NCBI GenBank assembly: GCA_047125605.1
Contig: CP138932.1
Coordinates: 3,038,001 to 3,102,000 of the forward strand
Source: JAKVBK01 sp022447275
GTDB lineage: Bacteria; Pseudomonadota; Alphaproteobacteria; Rhodobacterales; Rhodobacteraceae
Direction of reading: 5' to 3'
Length of the DNA: 64,000 nt
Shown here one piece after another: positions 7,641 through 16,453 of the stretch. How positions within the stretch are numbered: the stretch's first letter is position 1; each line of letters starts with the position of its first letter. Below the pieces are notes generated by a model that saw nothing but the letters and a program-made list of their open reading frames with translations, searched no databases and was not told where the DNA came from. Both the position numbers and the translations under genes were made by a program.

Positions 7641-8135
7641 ATGCATGAAACTGCCCCCCCGAAGGCTGTGTCAGCCGGGCTGTACACCCCGGAAGAGCGC
7701 GCGCGTCGGGACGCCACTGTCTGGACATTGGTGCAAGGGCTGCTTGCCCCGATCCAATTCATTGTCTTTGCCATCAGCCTCGTGTTGGTTTTGCGGTACC
7801 TCTATACCGGCGAAGGCTACGAGGTGGCGACGAAGTCGATCCTGCTCAAGACGGCGCTTCTCTACACGATCATGGTGACCGGCGCGATTTGGGAAAAAGT
7901 CGTGTTCGGTCAGTATCTCCTGGCCCCTGCATTCTTCTGGGAAGATGTCTTCAGCTTTGGCGTGATCTTCCTGCATACCCTTTATATCTATGCGCTTTTC
8001 AACAATTGGGACGTGACGAACCAGATGATGATCGCGCTGGCTGCCTATGCGACCTACTGCGTAAACGCCTTCCAGTTTATCTGGAAATTGCGCGCCGCGC
8101 GTCTACAGGCAGAAGCTCTGGAGGCGGTGGCATGA
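7641..8135 (+). CDS. bchF: 3-vinyl-bacteriochlorophyllide 3(1)-hydratase
   Basis: 164 residues, a small hydrophobic protein with about four membrane segments, as in other BchF proteins. The sequence YTPEERARRDATVWTLVQG and the histidine-bearing FGVIFLHTLYIYALF region match the family. BchF hydrates the C3 vinyl group to hydroxyethyl on the way to bacteriochlorophyllide a. It has a good ribosome site (GGGAGA) and is the first gene of the bchFNBHLM-lhaA-puh operon, behind a promoter overlapped by a PpsR operator. The stop overlaps bchN (ATGA). Confidence 0.95.
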   Translation: MHETAPPKAVSAGLYTPEERARRDATVWTLVQGLLAPIQFIVFAISLVLVLRYLYTGEGYEVATKSILLKTALLYTIMVTGAIWEKVVFGQYLLAPAFFWEDVFSFGVIFLHTLYIYALFNNWDVTNQMMIALAAYATYCVNAFQFIWKLRAARLQAEALEAVA

Positions 8136-9436
8136 ACGACCTTGCGCCCCTCCCAAATCGCGGTTGTCAGGACACGCCCGTTCTCAAGGAGCGTGGCCAG
8201 CGCGAGGTCTTCTGCGGGCTGACTGGGATCATCTGGCTGCACCGCAAAATGCAGGATGCGTTCTTTCTTGTTGTGGGCTCACGCACCTGTGCGCATCTGC
8301 TTCAAAGCGCGGCCGGCGTGATGATTTTTGCCGAGCCACGGTTTGGAACAGCGATTCTCGAAGAAAAAGATCTGGCGGGCATGGCAGATGCCAATGAGGA
8401 GCTGGACAGGGAGGTGGACAGGCTACTGTCACGCCGTCCTGACATTCGTCAGCTCTTTCTTGTCGGCTCCTGCCCGTCTGAAGTCATCAAGCTGGATCTG
8501 GAACGCGCCGCGCAGCGCCTGACCGGCATTCACGGCCCACGTGTCAGAGTTCTTAATTATTCCGGTTCGGGAATCGAGACCACTTTCACGCAAGGTGAAG
8601 ATGCCTGCCTGTCGGCAATGGTGCCTAGCTTACCTGACACTGATGCCCAAAACCTGGTGCTGGTAGGATCTCTGCCCGATGTCGTGGAAGACCAGGCTAT
8701 CAGCTTGCTCGAACGTCTTGGGATCTCGGATGTGCAGGTATTGCCGGGCCGTGATGCGGCCCATGATCCTGCGGTTGGTCCGAATACGCGCTACGCCCTG
8801 TTGCAGCCATTCCTCGGCGATACCGCGCAGGCTTTGGAGCGGCGCGGCGCCACCCGCATTGATGCGCCCTTCCCGTTTGGGGACGAGGGCACCACCGCTT
8901 GGTTGGCTGCGATTGCGGCGCTTTACGGTGTCAGCCGCGAAACCTTCGAGAGCGTTACGGCCGGCCCGCGCGCGCGGGCCCGCAAGGCCATCGCGGTGCA
9001 GGCGGAAAAGCTCAGGGGCAAGTCGATCTTCTTTTTCCCGGACAGCCAGCTTGAGGTGCCCCTCGCCCGATTCCTGACGCGGGAATGCGGGATGGAGGCC
9101 GTCGAGATCGGCACGCCGTTCCTGCACAAGGGGCTGGCTGCCGCGGATTTGGCGCTGATCCCCGAGGGCCCGACGATTTCTGAAGGCCAGGACGTAGACC
9201 TGCAATTGGATCGCTGTATCGCAGCCCGCCCGGACATCACCGTTTGCGGCCTTGGCCTTGCGAATCCGCTAGAGGCCCGCGGCCTGACCACCAAATGGGC
9301 GATCGAGCTCGTGTTCACACCCGTCCATTTCTACGAGCAGGCCGGGGATCTGGCTGGTCTGTTTTCCCGTCCGCTGGATCGCAAGCGCGTGCTGCGGCTC
9401 CACCCGAATGCGTCTGCTCAGGAGGCACCCGCATGA
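8132..9436 (+). CDS. bchN: dark-operative protochlorophyllide reductase, BchN subunit
   Basis: 434 residues. Cys28, Cys53 and Cys114 (in VFCGLTG, SRTCAHL and VGSCPSEV) correspond, with an offset of two, to the three cysteines of Rhodobacter capsulatus BchN that ligate the NB [4Fe-4S] cluster; the fourth ligand is an Asp of BchB. BchN and BchB form the nitrogenase-MoFe-like catalytic component that reduces ring D of protochlorophyllide without light, fed by BchL. It overlaps bchF and bchB by four bases each. Confidence 0.97.
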   Translation: MNDLAPLPNRGCQDTPVLKERGQREVFCGLTGIIWLHRKMQDAFFLVVGSRTCAHLLQSAAGVMIFAEPRFGTAILEEKDLAGMADANEELDREVDRLLSRRPDIRQLFLVGSCPSEVIKLDLERAAQRLTGIHGPRVRVLNYSGSGIETTFTQGEDACLSAMVPSLPDTDAQNLVLVGSLPDVVEDQAISLLERLGISDVQVLPGRDAAHDPAVGPNTRYALLQPFLGDTAQALERRGATRIDAPFPFGDEGTTAWLAAIAALYGVSRETFESVTAGPRARARKAIAVQAEKLRGKSIFFFPDSQLEVPLARFLTRECGMEAVEIGTPFLHKGLAAADLALIPEGPTISEGQDVDLQLDRCIAARPDITVCGLGLANPLEARGLTTKWAIELVFTPVHFYEQAGDLAGLFSRPLDRKRVLRLHPNASAQEAPA

Positions 9437-11070
9437 AGCTGACAGTCTGGACCTATGAAGGCCCGCCCCATGTGGGTGCAATGCGGGTCGCCACCGGGAT
9501 GAAGGGCCTGCACTATGTGCTGCATGCCCCCCAGGGCGACACGTATGCAGACTTGTTGTTCACAATGATCGAACGGCGCAACAAGCGTCCGCCGGTCACC
9601 TACACAACCTTTCAGGCCCAGGATCTGGGGTCGGATACCGCTGACATCTTCAAGCAGGCGTGCCGTGACGCGGTGGCGCGGTTCCAGCCCCAAGCGATCA
9701 TCGTTGGTGCCTCCTGCACGGCAGAATTGATCCAGGATGATCCTGGCGGTCTGGCCGAAACCATGGGCCTTGATATCCCGGTGGTGGCGCTGGAATTGCC
9801 CAGCTACTCCCGGAAGGAAAATTTCGGAACGGATGAGACCTTCTTCCAGCTTGTCCGCCACCTTGCCCGCCCGATGGCGCGCAGCGAGGCGATCTCGTGC
9901 AATATCATTGGGCCAACCGGGCTTGGCTTCCGCCACCGTGACGATGTGGCTGAGATTGCCAATCTGCTGCGTGAGATGGGCGTTGCAATCAATGTGATCG
10001 CACCCATGGATGCCACGCCCATGGATCTCACCCGCCTCGGCGCGGCCCATTTCAACGTGGTGCTCTATCCCGAGCATGCAGATGCGGCCGCCCGCTGGAT
10101 GGAGCGCAATCTGGATCAGCCCCGCACCAAGACGATCCCGCTGGGCGTCGGGGCGACACGGGATTTCATCGCCGAGGTGCAGGCCATCACCGGGCTGACA
10201 ACCGCGCCTGATGAACGCCGTCTGCGCCTGCCCTGGTGGTCAGCCTCCGTCGACAGCACCTACCTGACAGGCAAGCGCGTTTTCCTGTTTGGCGACGCCA
10301 CCCATGTCAAGGCAATGGCCCGCGTTGCCCGGGATGAGATGGGTTTCGAAGTGGCTGGCCTTGGCTGCTATAATAGAGAGTTTGCCCGCGATATCCGGGC
10401 GCTGGGCAAGGAATACGGGGTCGAGGCCCTGATCACAGACGATTACCTCGAGGTGGAGCGTGCCATTGAAGAGGCCGCGCCCGAGATGATCCTCGGCACC
10501 CAGATGGAACGTCATATCGGCAAGCGCCTCGGTATTCCCTGCGCGGTGATCTCCGCGCCGGTGCATGTTCAGGATTTCCCAGCGCGCTACTCGCCCGTGA
10601 TGGGCTTTGAGGGCGCCAACGTTCTGTTTGATACACTTGTGCATCCGCTGGTCATGGGGCTCGAAGAGCACCTTCTGGCGATGTTCCGCGAAGATTTCGA
10701 GTTCAATGATGAGGCTGGGCCCTCCCACCATGGCGGGCATGCCCCGCGTCCTGTGGAGCAAGCCCACCCCACGCCGGCTGTGTCGGAGCCCCAACACGTT
10801 GCTGACCTTGCACGGGAAGCAACATCCGAACCAGTTCAGGCAGCGTCCGGAGCGTTAGTGGTTTCCGCTCCGGACGCGACCCCGATTGCTGCCAATTCCG
10901 GCTCCGACGTCGCCGTATGGCTGGCTGATGCGGAGAAGGAACTCAAGAAAATACCCTTCTTTGTGCGCGGCAAGGCCAAGCGCAACACCGAGAAATACGC
11001 CGCCGAAAAAGGCGTCACCGAGATCTCTGTCGACACTCTTTACGAGGCAAAGGCCCACTATGCGCGATGA
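9433..11070 (+). CDS. bchB: dark-operative protochlorophyllide reductase, BchB subunit
   Basis: 545 residues. Asp36 in APQGDTYAD is the position of the unusual aspartate ligand to the NB cluster. The catalytic core ends near residue 430 and is followed by a His/Ala/Pro-rich linker of about 65 residues, then the conserved C-terminal domain (WLADAEKELKKIPFFVRGKA). The linker makes this protein longer than the 525-residue R. capsulatus enzyme. The start overlaps the bchN stop, and the end overlaps the bchH ATG by 11 bases, so NB subunits and the chelatase subunit are translationally linked. Confidence 0.97.
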   Translation: MKLTVWTYEGPPHVGAMRVATGMKGLHYVLHAPQGDTYADLLFTMIERRNKRPPVTYTTFQAQDLGSDTADIFKQACRDAVARFQPQAIIVGASCTAELIQDDPGGLAETMGLDIPVVALELPSYSRKENFGTDETFFQLVRHLARPMARSEAISCNIIGPTGLGFRHRDDVAEIANLLREMGVAINVIAPMDATPMDLTRLGAAHFNVVLYPEHADAAARWMERNLDQPRTKTIPLGVGATRDFIAEVQAITGLTTAPDERRLRLPWWSASVDSTYLTGKRVFLFGDATHVKAMARVARDEMGFEVAGLGCYNREFARDIRALGKEYGVEALITDDYLEVERAIEEAAPEMILGTQMERHIGKRLGIPCAVISAPVHVQDFPARYSPVMGFEGANVLFDTLVHPLVMGLEEHLLAMFREDFEFNDEAGPSHHGGHAPRPVEQAHPTPAVSEPQHVADLAREATSEPVQAASGALVVSAPDATPIAANSGSDVAVWLADAEKELKKIPFFVRGKAKRNTEKYAAEKGVTEISVDTLYEAKAHYAR

Positions 11071-14000
11071 TCGCAACTTTGATACGGGCTACCGGTTCGT
11101 CATCATAACGCTGGACAGCCACGCGGCTGGCCCGGCGGAGCGTGTCGCGTCTGAGCTGGAGGCGGATTTCCCCGGTTTGCAGGTGCAGATCCATGCCGCT
11201 GCCGAATGGTCAGAGAACCCGGGGGCGCTGGAGGCCGCGCGCGATGCGGTGCTGCATGCGGATATCATCGTTTGCAATCTGCTGTTCCTGGAAAATCAGG
11301 TGATGGGGCTGATGCCCGAACTCAAGGCGCGCCGCGATGAGGTCGACGCCTTTATTGGTGTGGTTGCAGATCAGGCGCTCGTCTCGATGACGAAGATGGG
11401 CGATCTGGATCTGTCCAAGCCGTCCTCGGGCCTTGTGGGCCTGCTCAAGCGGCTGAAACCCAAATCGAACAAGCCCGCATCCGGCCAGTCTTCTATGAAG
11501 ATGCTGCGGCGGCTGCCGAAAATCCTGAAGCTGATCCCCGGCAAGGCGCAGGACCTGCGCGCCTATTTCCTGATCATGCAGTACTGGCTCGGTGGCTCAG
11601 ACGAGAACATCCGCGAAATGATCCGCTTTGTTGTGTCGCGCTATGCCAAGGGCCAAAGCTGGCAGAGGATCGAAGCGGCCGCGCCGGTCGATTACCCGGA
11701 GGTGGGGCTGTATCATCCCGATTTGCCTGGAATGGGTGTGACAGAGGATCTTGCGGCCATTCCCGGCCCGGCAAATCCGGTGGCCACAGTCGGGGTGCTG
11801 ATGCTGCGCTCCTACATTCTGTCGGAGGATACGGCCCATTATGCGGGCGTGATCCGCAAGTTCGAGGAACGGGGCCTGCGCGTGATCCCGGCCTTTGCGG
11901 GTGGCCTCGACGGGCGCCCGGCAATTGATCGCTACTTCCGGGATGCAGAGGGCGTCAAGATCGACGCCATGGTCAGTTTGACCGGCTTTAGCCTTGTTGG
12001 CGGGCCGGCCTACAATGACAGCGCTGCTGCCGTGGAAGTGCTGAGCGCGCTGGATGTGCCCTATCTCGCGGCCCATGCTTTGGAATTCCAGACCCTCGGC
12101 CAGTGGGGCGACAGTTCCGGCGGCTTGGGGCCGGTGGAAACCACGATGCTTGTGGCCCTGCCCGAGATCGACGGCGCGACCAACCCCACCATCTTCGGTG
12201 GCCGGCATGGCCCCGAGGGCTGCAATGGCTGCTTTGTCGGGTGCAAGGGCGTGGCGGGCTCGAAGGCGATGGCGCCTTGCATCGAGCGGATCGCCAGCCT
12301 CGCCGAAAAGACCGAACGCCTTGCGCGTCTGCGCCGCAAGCAGAACAGCGACAAGACCGTTGGCATCGTTCTGTTTGGTTTCCCGCCCAATGCCGGCGCC
12401 ATTGGCACGGCGGCGTACCTGTCTGTGTTTGAGAGCCTTTTCAACACGTTGCAGCGTCTGAAGCAGGAAGGCTATGATGTGGATCCGCCCCAGAGTGTCG
12501 ATGCGCTGCGCGACGCCATCCTGAAGGGCAACGCGGCCCAATTTGGGCAAGAAGCCAATGTGGCGGCCCATGTGGATGCGGACACCATCGTTGCCAACAC
12601 GCCCCCGCTGGCGGCGATCGAGGCGGTTTGGGGCCCGGCGCCGGGCAAGATCCAGTCTGACGGTCGCGGCGTTTTTGTGCTGGGCGCGCAGTTCGGCAAA
12701 GTGTTTGTCGGCGTCCAGCCCACCTTTGGCTACGAGGGCGATCCGATGCGGTTGCTCTTTGAGAAGGGCTTTGCGCCGACCCACGCATTCACCCAGTTTT
12801 ACATGTGGCTGAAGAATACGCTGCAGGCCGATGTGGTGCTGCATTTCGGCATGCATGGCGCGCTGGAATTCATGCCTGGCAAGCAGGCGGGCCTCGGCGC
12901 GCGCGATTGGCCTGACCGCCTGATCGGCGAGATGCCGAACGTCTATCTCTATGCCTCCAACAACCCGTCCGAAGCCTCTTTGGCCAAGCGCCGCTCTGGC
13001 GCTGTGACCGTGACCCATCTGACGCCGCCGCTCGCCACGTCCGGGCTCTATAAGGGTTTGGCCGATCTCAAGGACAGCCTGTCGCGTTGGCGCAGCCTCG
13101 CGGATCGCTCTGGCGCAGAGGCCGAAGATCTGCGCGCCCTGATCACCGTGCAGGCCGAGGCTGTGGATATGGACGGCACCGATGTGGAGGCCCTTTGGCT
13201 GAAGCTTCTGGAGACAGAGGACGCATTGATCCCTGAGGGGCTGCACGTTGTCGGGCGCGGTATGGATCCGGCTCTGATCGACGCGCATCTCGACACCATG
13301 GCCGATCAGTCTGAAGAGCAGCGCAGCCGCGCCGCAAAGTTGCTGCGGGAAGATGCGGAACTGCCGGGGCTGATGCGGGCGCTTTCGGGGCGCTATGTGG
13401 CACCGGTGCCGGGCGGGGACCTGATCCGCAGCACCGACGTGCTGCCCACCGGGCGCAATATCCATGCCTTCGATCCTTTCCGGATGCCCACCGCTTTTGC
13501 CATGCAAGACGGGGCCCGGCAGGCGCAGGTTTTGCTGGACACCCATGACAGCCTGCCGCGCACCGTGGCGCTGGTGCTCTGGGGTTCGGACAATATCAAA
13601 TCCGACGGGGTGCCCCTTGCCCAAGCCATGAACCTGATGGGCGCGCGCCCGCGGTTTGACAGTTTTGGACGTCTGTCCGGAGCGGACCTTGTTCCGCTTG
13701 AGGAACTGGGTCGGCCTCGGGTGGATGTGATCATGACCCTGTCGGGCATCTTCCGAGACCTGCTGCCCCTGCAGACCAAGATGCTGGCGGAGGCGGCGCT
13801 GAAATGTGCGCAGGCCGATGAGCCGGTCGAGATGAATTTCATTCGCGCCCATGCCTTGGCCTATGCCGCCCAGATGGATGTGCCGCTTGAGGAGGCCGCG
13901 CTGCGGGTCTTCTCGAATGCGGAGGGGGCCTATGGCGCCAATGTGAATGGGCTGATCGACAGCGGCGCCTGGGAAGAAGAGGACGAGCTGGCCGATGCCT

Positions 14001-14626
14001 ATGAGGCGCGCAAGTCCTTTGCATATGGGGTCTGCGGCAAGTCCAAAGCCAACCCGGCCCTGCTGCAGAAAGCTCTGCGAGACGTGGATGTGGCCTATCA
14101 AAACCTGGAAAGCGCCGAGCTCGGCGTGACCACGGTGGATCACTATTTTGACACGCTGGGCGGCATTGCCCGCGCCGTAAAGCGCGCCAAGGGCGGCGAA
14201 GAAGCGGCCGTCTACATCGGGGATCAGACCCGCGGTGGCAATACCGTGCGCAGCTTGCAGGAGCAGGTAGCGCTCGAGACGCGCTCCCGGTCTTTGAACC
14301 CGAAATGGTTCGAGGGGATGCTCAAGCACGGCCATGAGGGTGTGCGCCAGATCGAGGCACAGGTGACAAACACGCTGGGCTGGTCGGCGACGACAGGGCA
14401 GGTGGAGCCTTGGGTCTATCAGCGCATGTCCGAGACCTTTGTGCTGGACGAGGAGATGCGCAAGCGGCTGGCCGAGATGAACCCGCAGGCATCTGCCCGG
14501 ATGGCGGGGCGTCTTCTGGAGGCGTCTGACCGCAATTACTGGCAGCCTGATGAAGCCACGTTGGAGGCGTTGCAGAACGCTGCGGACGAGCTTGAGGACC
14601 GGCTGGAAGGGATTGCAGCGGAATGA
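11060..14626 (+). CDS. bchH: magnesium chelatase subunit H
   Basis: 1188 residues, normal for BchH, the large porphyrin-binding subunit that inserts Mg2+ into protoporphyrin IX with BchI and BchD (encoded at 27889-30584). CobN/Mg-chelatase family features include the N-terminal BchH domain (FVIITLDSH) and the signature HFGMHGALEFMPGKQAG, followed by LYASNNPSEASLAKRRS. The ATG lies inside the end of bchB; the longer open frame upstream is out-of-frame bchB sequence and was not used. Soluble cytosolic protein. Confidence 0.97.
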   Translation: MRDDRNFDTGYRFVIITLDSHAAGPAERVASELEADFPGLQVQIHAAAEWSENPGALEAARDAVLHADIIVCNLLFLENQVMGLMPELKARRDEVDAFIGVVADQALVSMTKMGDLDLSKPSSGLVGLLKRLKPKSNKPASGQSSMKMLRRLPKILKLIPGKAQDLRAYFLIMQYWLGGSDENIREMIRFVVSRYAKGQSWQRIEAAAPVDYPEVGLYHPDLPGMGVTEDLAAIPGPANPVATVGVLMLRSYILSEDTAHYAGVIRKFEERGLRVIPAFAGGLDGRPAIDRYFRDAEGVKIDAMVSLTGFSLVGGPAYNDSAAAVEVLSALDVPYLAAHALEFQTLGQWGDSSGGLGPVETTMLVALPEIDGATNPTIFGGRHGPEGCNGCFVGCKGVAGSKAMAPCIERIASLAEKTERLARLRRKQNSDKTVGIVLFGFPPNAGAIGTAAYLSVFESLFNTLQRLKQEGYDVDPPQSVDALRDAILKGNAAQFGQEANVAAHVDADTIVANTPPLAAIEAVWGPAPGKIQSDGRGVFVLGAQFGKVFVGVQPTFGYEGDPMRLLFEKGFAPTHAFTQFYMWLKNTLQADVVLHFGMHGALEFMPGKQAGLGARDWPDRLIGEMPNVYLYASNNPSEASLAKRRSGAVTVTHLTPPLATSGLYKGLADLKDSLSRWRSLADRSGAEAEDLRALITVQAEAVDMDGTDVEALWLKLLETEDALIPEGLHVVGRGMDPALIDAHLDTMADQSEEQRSRAAKLLREDAELPGLMRALSGRYVAPVPGGDLIRSTDVLPTGRNIHAFDPFRMPTAFAMQDGARQAQVLLDTHDSLPRTVALVLWGSDNIKSDGVPLAQAMNLMGARPRFDSFGRLSGADLVPLEELGRPRVDVIMTLSGIFRDLLPLQTKMLAEAALKCAQADEPVEMNFIRAHALAYAAQMDVPLEEAALRVFSNAEGAYGANVNGLIDSGAWEEEDELADAYEARKSFAYGVCGKSKANPALLQKALRDVDVAYQNLESAELGVTTVDHYFDTLGGIARAVKRAKGGEEAAVYIGDQTRGGNTVRSLQEQVALETRSRSLNPKWFEGMLKHGHEGVRQIEAQVTNTLGWSATTGQVEPWVYQRMSETFVLDEEMRKRLAEMNPQASARMAGRLLEASDRNYWQPDEATLEALQNAADELEDRLEGIAAE

Positions 14627-14663
14627 TCTGGCTCACCGACATATCGCGCGCCGATGGCGGGGC

Positions 14664-14735
14664 GGGGAGGGGGCCTTGCCCCCGCTCCTACGGAGCCCCC
14701 CAGAGTATTTTTGCCAAGATGATAGGGGCGGACAT
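14664..14735. repeat. GC-rich hairpin plus AGTATTTTTGCCAAGATG element in the bchH-bchL gap
   Basis: The 130-base gap between bchH and bchL holds an imperfect hairpin (14666-14674 with 14678-14688), then GGAGCCCCCC and AGTATTTTTGCCAAGATG. I recall similar GC-rich sequence followed by 'GTATTTTTGCCAAGATGAAG' as a frequent intergenic element in Rhodobacteraceae genomes. Only one copy was seen in this window, so calling it a genomic repeat rests on memory. The hairpin plus T run could also act as an attenuator within the operon. Confidence 0.4.
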
Positions 14736-14756
14736 GCCCCAGACAGGAGGCCCTTC

Positions 14757-15728
14757 ATGAGCCCGTATGATGATCCCAAGAACCCGCCCGCGGCCCGTGC
14801 CGCAATGCGCGAGGCGGCTGGTTTGAAGGCCCGGGGCCTGGCCAATCCTCCGATCCTGAAAAAGGGCGAGGATGGGGAAGGCTCGGTGCAGGTCCATCAG
14901 GACATGTCCACTGTGATCGAGGGGGCCAAGGTGTTTTCCGTCTATGGAAAGGGTGGGATTGGCAAGTCGACCACGTCTTCCAACCTGTCGGCGGCCTTTG
15001 CCAAATTGGGCAAACGCGTGCTGCAGATTGGCTGTGACCCCAAGCACGATAGCACCTTCACATTGACGGGCCGCTTGCAGCCGACCGTGATCGACATCCT
15101 CAAGGAGGTGGATTTCCACGCTGAGGAGTTGCGGCCCGAGGATTTCGTGACCGAAGGCTGGGGCGGTGTGCAATGCGTCGAGGCGGGCGGCCCGCCCGCG
15201 GGCACGGGCTGTGGTGGCTATGTGGTTGGGCAGACCGTGAAGCTGCTCAAGCAGCACCACATGCTAGAGGACACCGATGTGGTGATCTTTGACGTGCTGG
15301 GCGACGTGGTTTGTGGTGGCTTTGCTGCGCCTCTGCAGCACGCCGACCGCGCAGTGATCGTTACGGCCAATGATTTCGACAGCATCTATGCCATGAACCG
15401 GATCATCGCGGCTGTGCAGGCGAAGTCCAAGAATTATGGCGTGCGGCTGGCTGGGTGCATCGCCAACCGGTCTGAGACCACCGAAGAGGTGGATCGCTAC
15501 TGTGAGCGGGTGGGCTTCAACCGGATTGCGCACATGCCTGCCGTCGATGCGATCCGCCGGTCCCGCCTCAAGAAGAAGACGCTGTTCGAGATGCCTGATG
15601 ATGAGGACATCCTGCATTGCCGGGCCGAGTATGTGCGTTTGGCCGAGACGCTGTGGCGGGGCACAGATCCGCTGTCGCCAGCCCCGCTGCCGGACCGTGA
15701 AATTTTCGAACTGTTGGGATTCGATTGA
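14757..15728 (+). CDS. bchL: dark-operative protochlorophyllide reductase, BchL ATPase
   Basis: 323 residues, NifH-like reductase component. The P-loop GKGGIGKS is at residues 64-71; Cys152 (GTGCGGY) and Cys186 (DVVCGGF) are the ligands that hold the [4Fe-4S] cluster across the homodimer, with the same 34-residue spacing as R. capsulatus Cys126/Cys160. BchL passes electrons to BchN-BchB with ATP hydrolysis. ATG 14757 has an AGGAGG ribosome site. An N-terminal extension of about 20 residues compared with R. capsulatus is common in roseobacters. The stop overlaps the bchM ATG. Confidence 0.97.
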   Translation: MSPYDDPKNPPAARAAMREAAGLKARGLANPPILKKGEDGEGSVQVHQDMSTVIEGAKVFSVYGKGGIGKSTTSSNLSAAFAKLGKRVLQIGCDPKHDSTFTLTGRLQPTVIDILKEVDFHAEELRPEDFVTEGWGGVQCVEAGGPPAGTGCGGYVVGQTVKLLKQHHMLEDTDVVIFDVLGDVVCGGFAAPLQHADRAVIVTANDFDSIYAMNRIIAAVQAKSKNYGVRLAGCIANRSETTEEVDRYCERVGFNRIAHMPAVDAIRRSRLKKKTLFEMPDDEDILHCRAEYVRLAETLWRGTDPLSPAPLPDREIFELLGFD

Positions 15729-16453
15729 TGCCGGACACCCGGACATACACGGGCACGCGCGCCCGCGTCGAAGATTATTTCGACCGCACCGCCACCAAGA
15801 CTTGGGAGCGGCTGACATCAGATGCGCCGGTGTCGAAGGTCCGTGAGACCGTGCGCAAGGGCCGCGACAGGATGCGCGCGCAGATGTTGTCCTGCCTGCC
15901 TGCGGATCTGTCTGGGTTGCGGGTTCTGGATGCGGGCTGTGGCGCGGGCCAGATGGTGCAGGAACTTGCCGCGCGCGGGGCGGAGGTTGTGGCCGTCGAT
16001 ATCTCGCCGTCCCTCGTGGAGATCGCGAGGCAAAGGCTTGATCCGTCCCTGCGCGATCAGGTGACCTTTGCAGCCGGTGACATGCTGGATGAAGCCCATG
16101 GCCGCTTTGATCACGTCGTCGCGATGGACAGTCTGATTTACTACAACGGAGAGGATATCGGGCGTGCGATGGCGCGTCTTGCCCCGCGGGTATCGGGCAA
16201 TGTGGTCTTTACGGTTGCCCCGCGCACCCCCTTCCTGCTGGCCTTCTGGGGGGCAGGCAAGGTGTTTCCGCGGGCGGATCGCTCTCCGATCATGATCCCC
16301 CATGCGCCCAAGCGCCTTGCACAGCACGTCAGCGGGTCGGGCAGCTTGCGCGAAGTCGGCCGGATCACCAGCGGCTTTTACATTTCAACCTGTCTGGAAC
16401 TGACGCCCCATGCGCAGGCGCCCGACACTGCATTGCAGGTGGCGGCAGAATGA
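15728..16453 (+). CDS. bchM: Mg-protoporphyrin IX methyltransferase
   Basis: 241 residues with a class I SAM-dependent methyltransferase fold: VLDAGCGAGQM (motif I) near residues 62-72, VVAVDISPSLVEIAR (motif II) after it and the C-terminal Mg-PIX methyltransferase region (ISTCLELTPHA). It methylates the C13 propionate of Mg-protoporphyrin IX, the step between BchHID and AcsF. The ATG overlaps the bchL TGA and the stop overlaps lhaA (ATGA). Confidence 0.95.
   Translation: MPDTRTYTGTRARVEDYFDRTATKTWERLTSDAPVSKVRETVRKGRDRMRAQMLSCLPADLSGLRVLDAGCGAGQMVQELAARGAEVVAVDISPSLVEIARQRLDPSLRDQVTFAAGDMLDEAHGRFDHVVAMDSLIYYNGEDIGRAMARLAPRVSGNVVFTVAPRTPFLLAFWGAGKVFPRADRSPIMIPHAPKRLAQHVSGSGSLREVGRITSGFYISTCLELTPHAQAPDTALQVAAE

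Noticed and set aside
11597..14335. Very long open frame antisense to bchH (about 900 codons)
   Set aside because: bchH is certain from motifs and length. The antisense frame has no recognisable protein, no ribosome site, and a His/Arg/Gly-rich composition expected from mirrored GC-rich codons.
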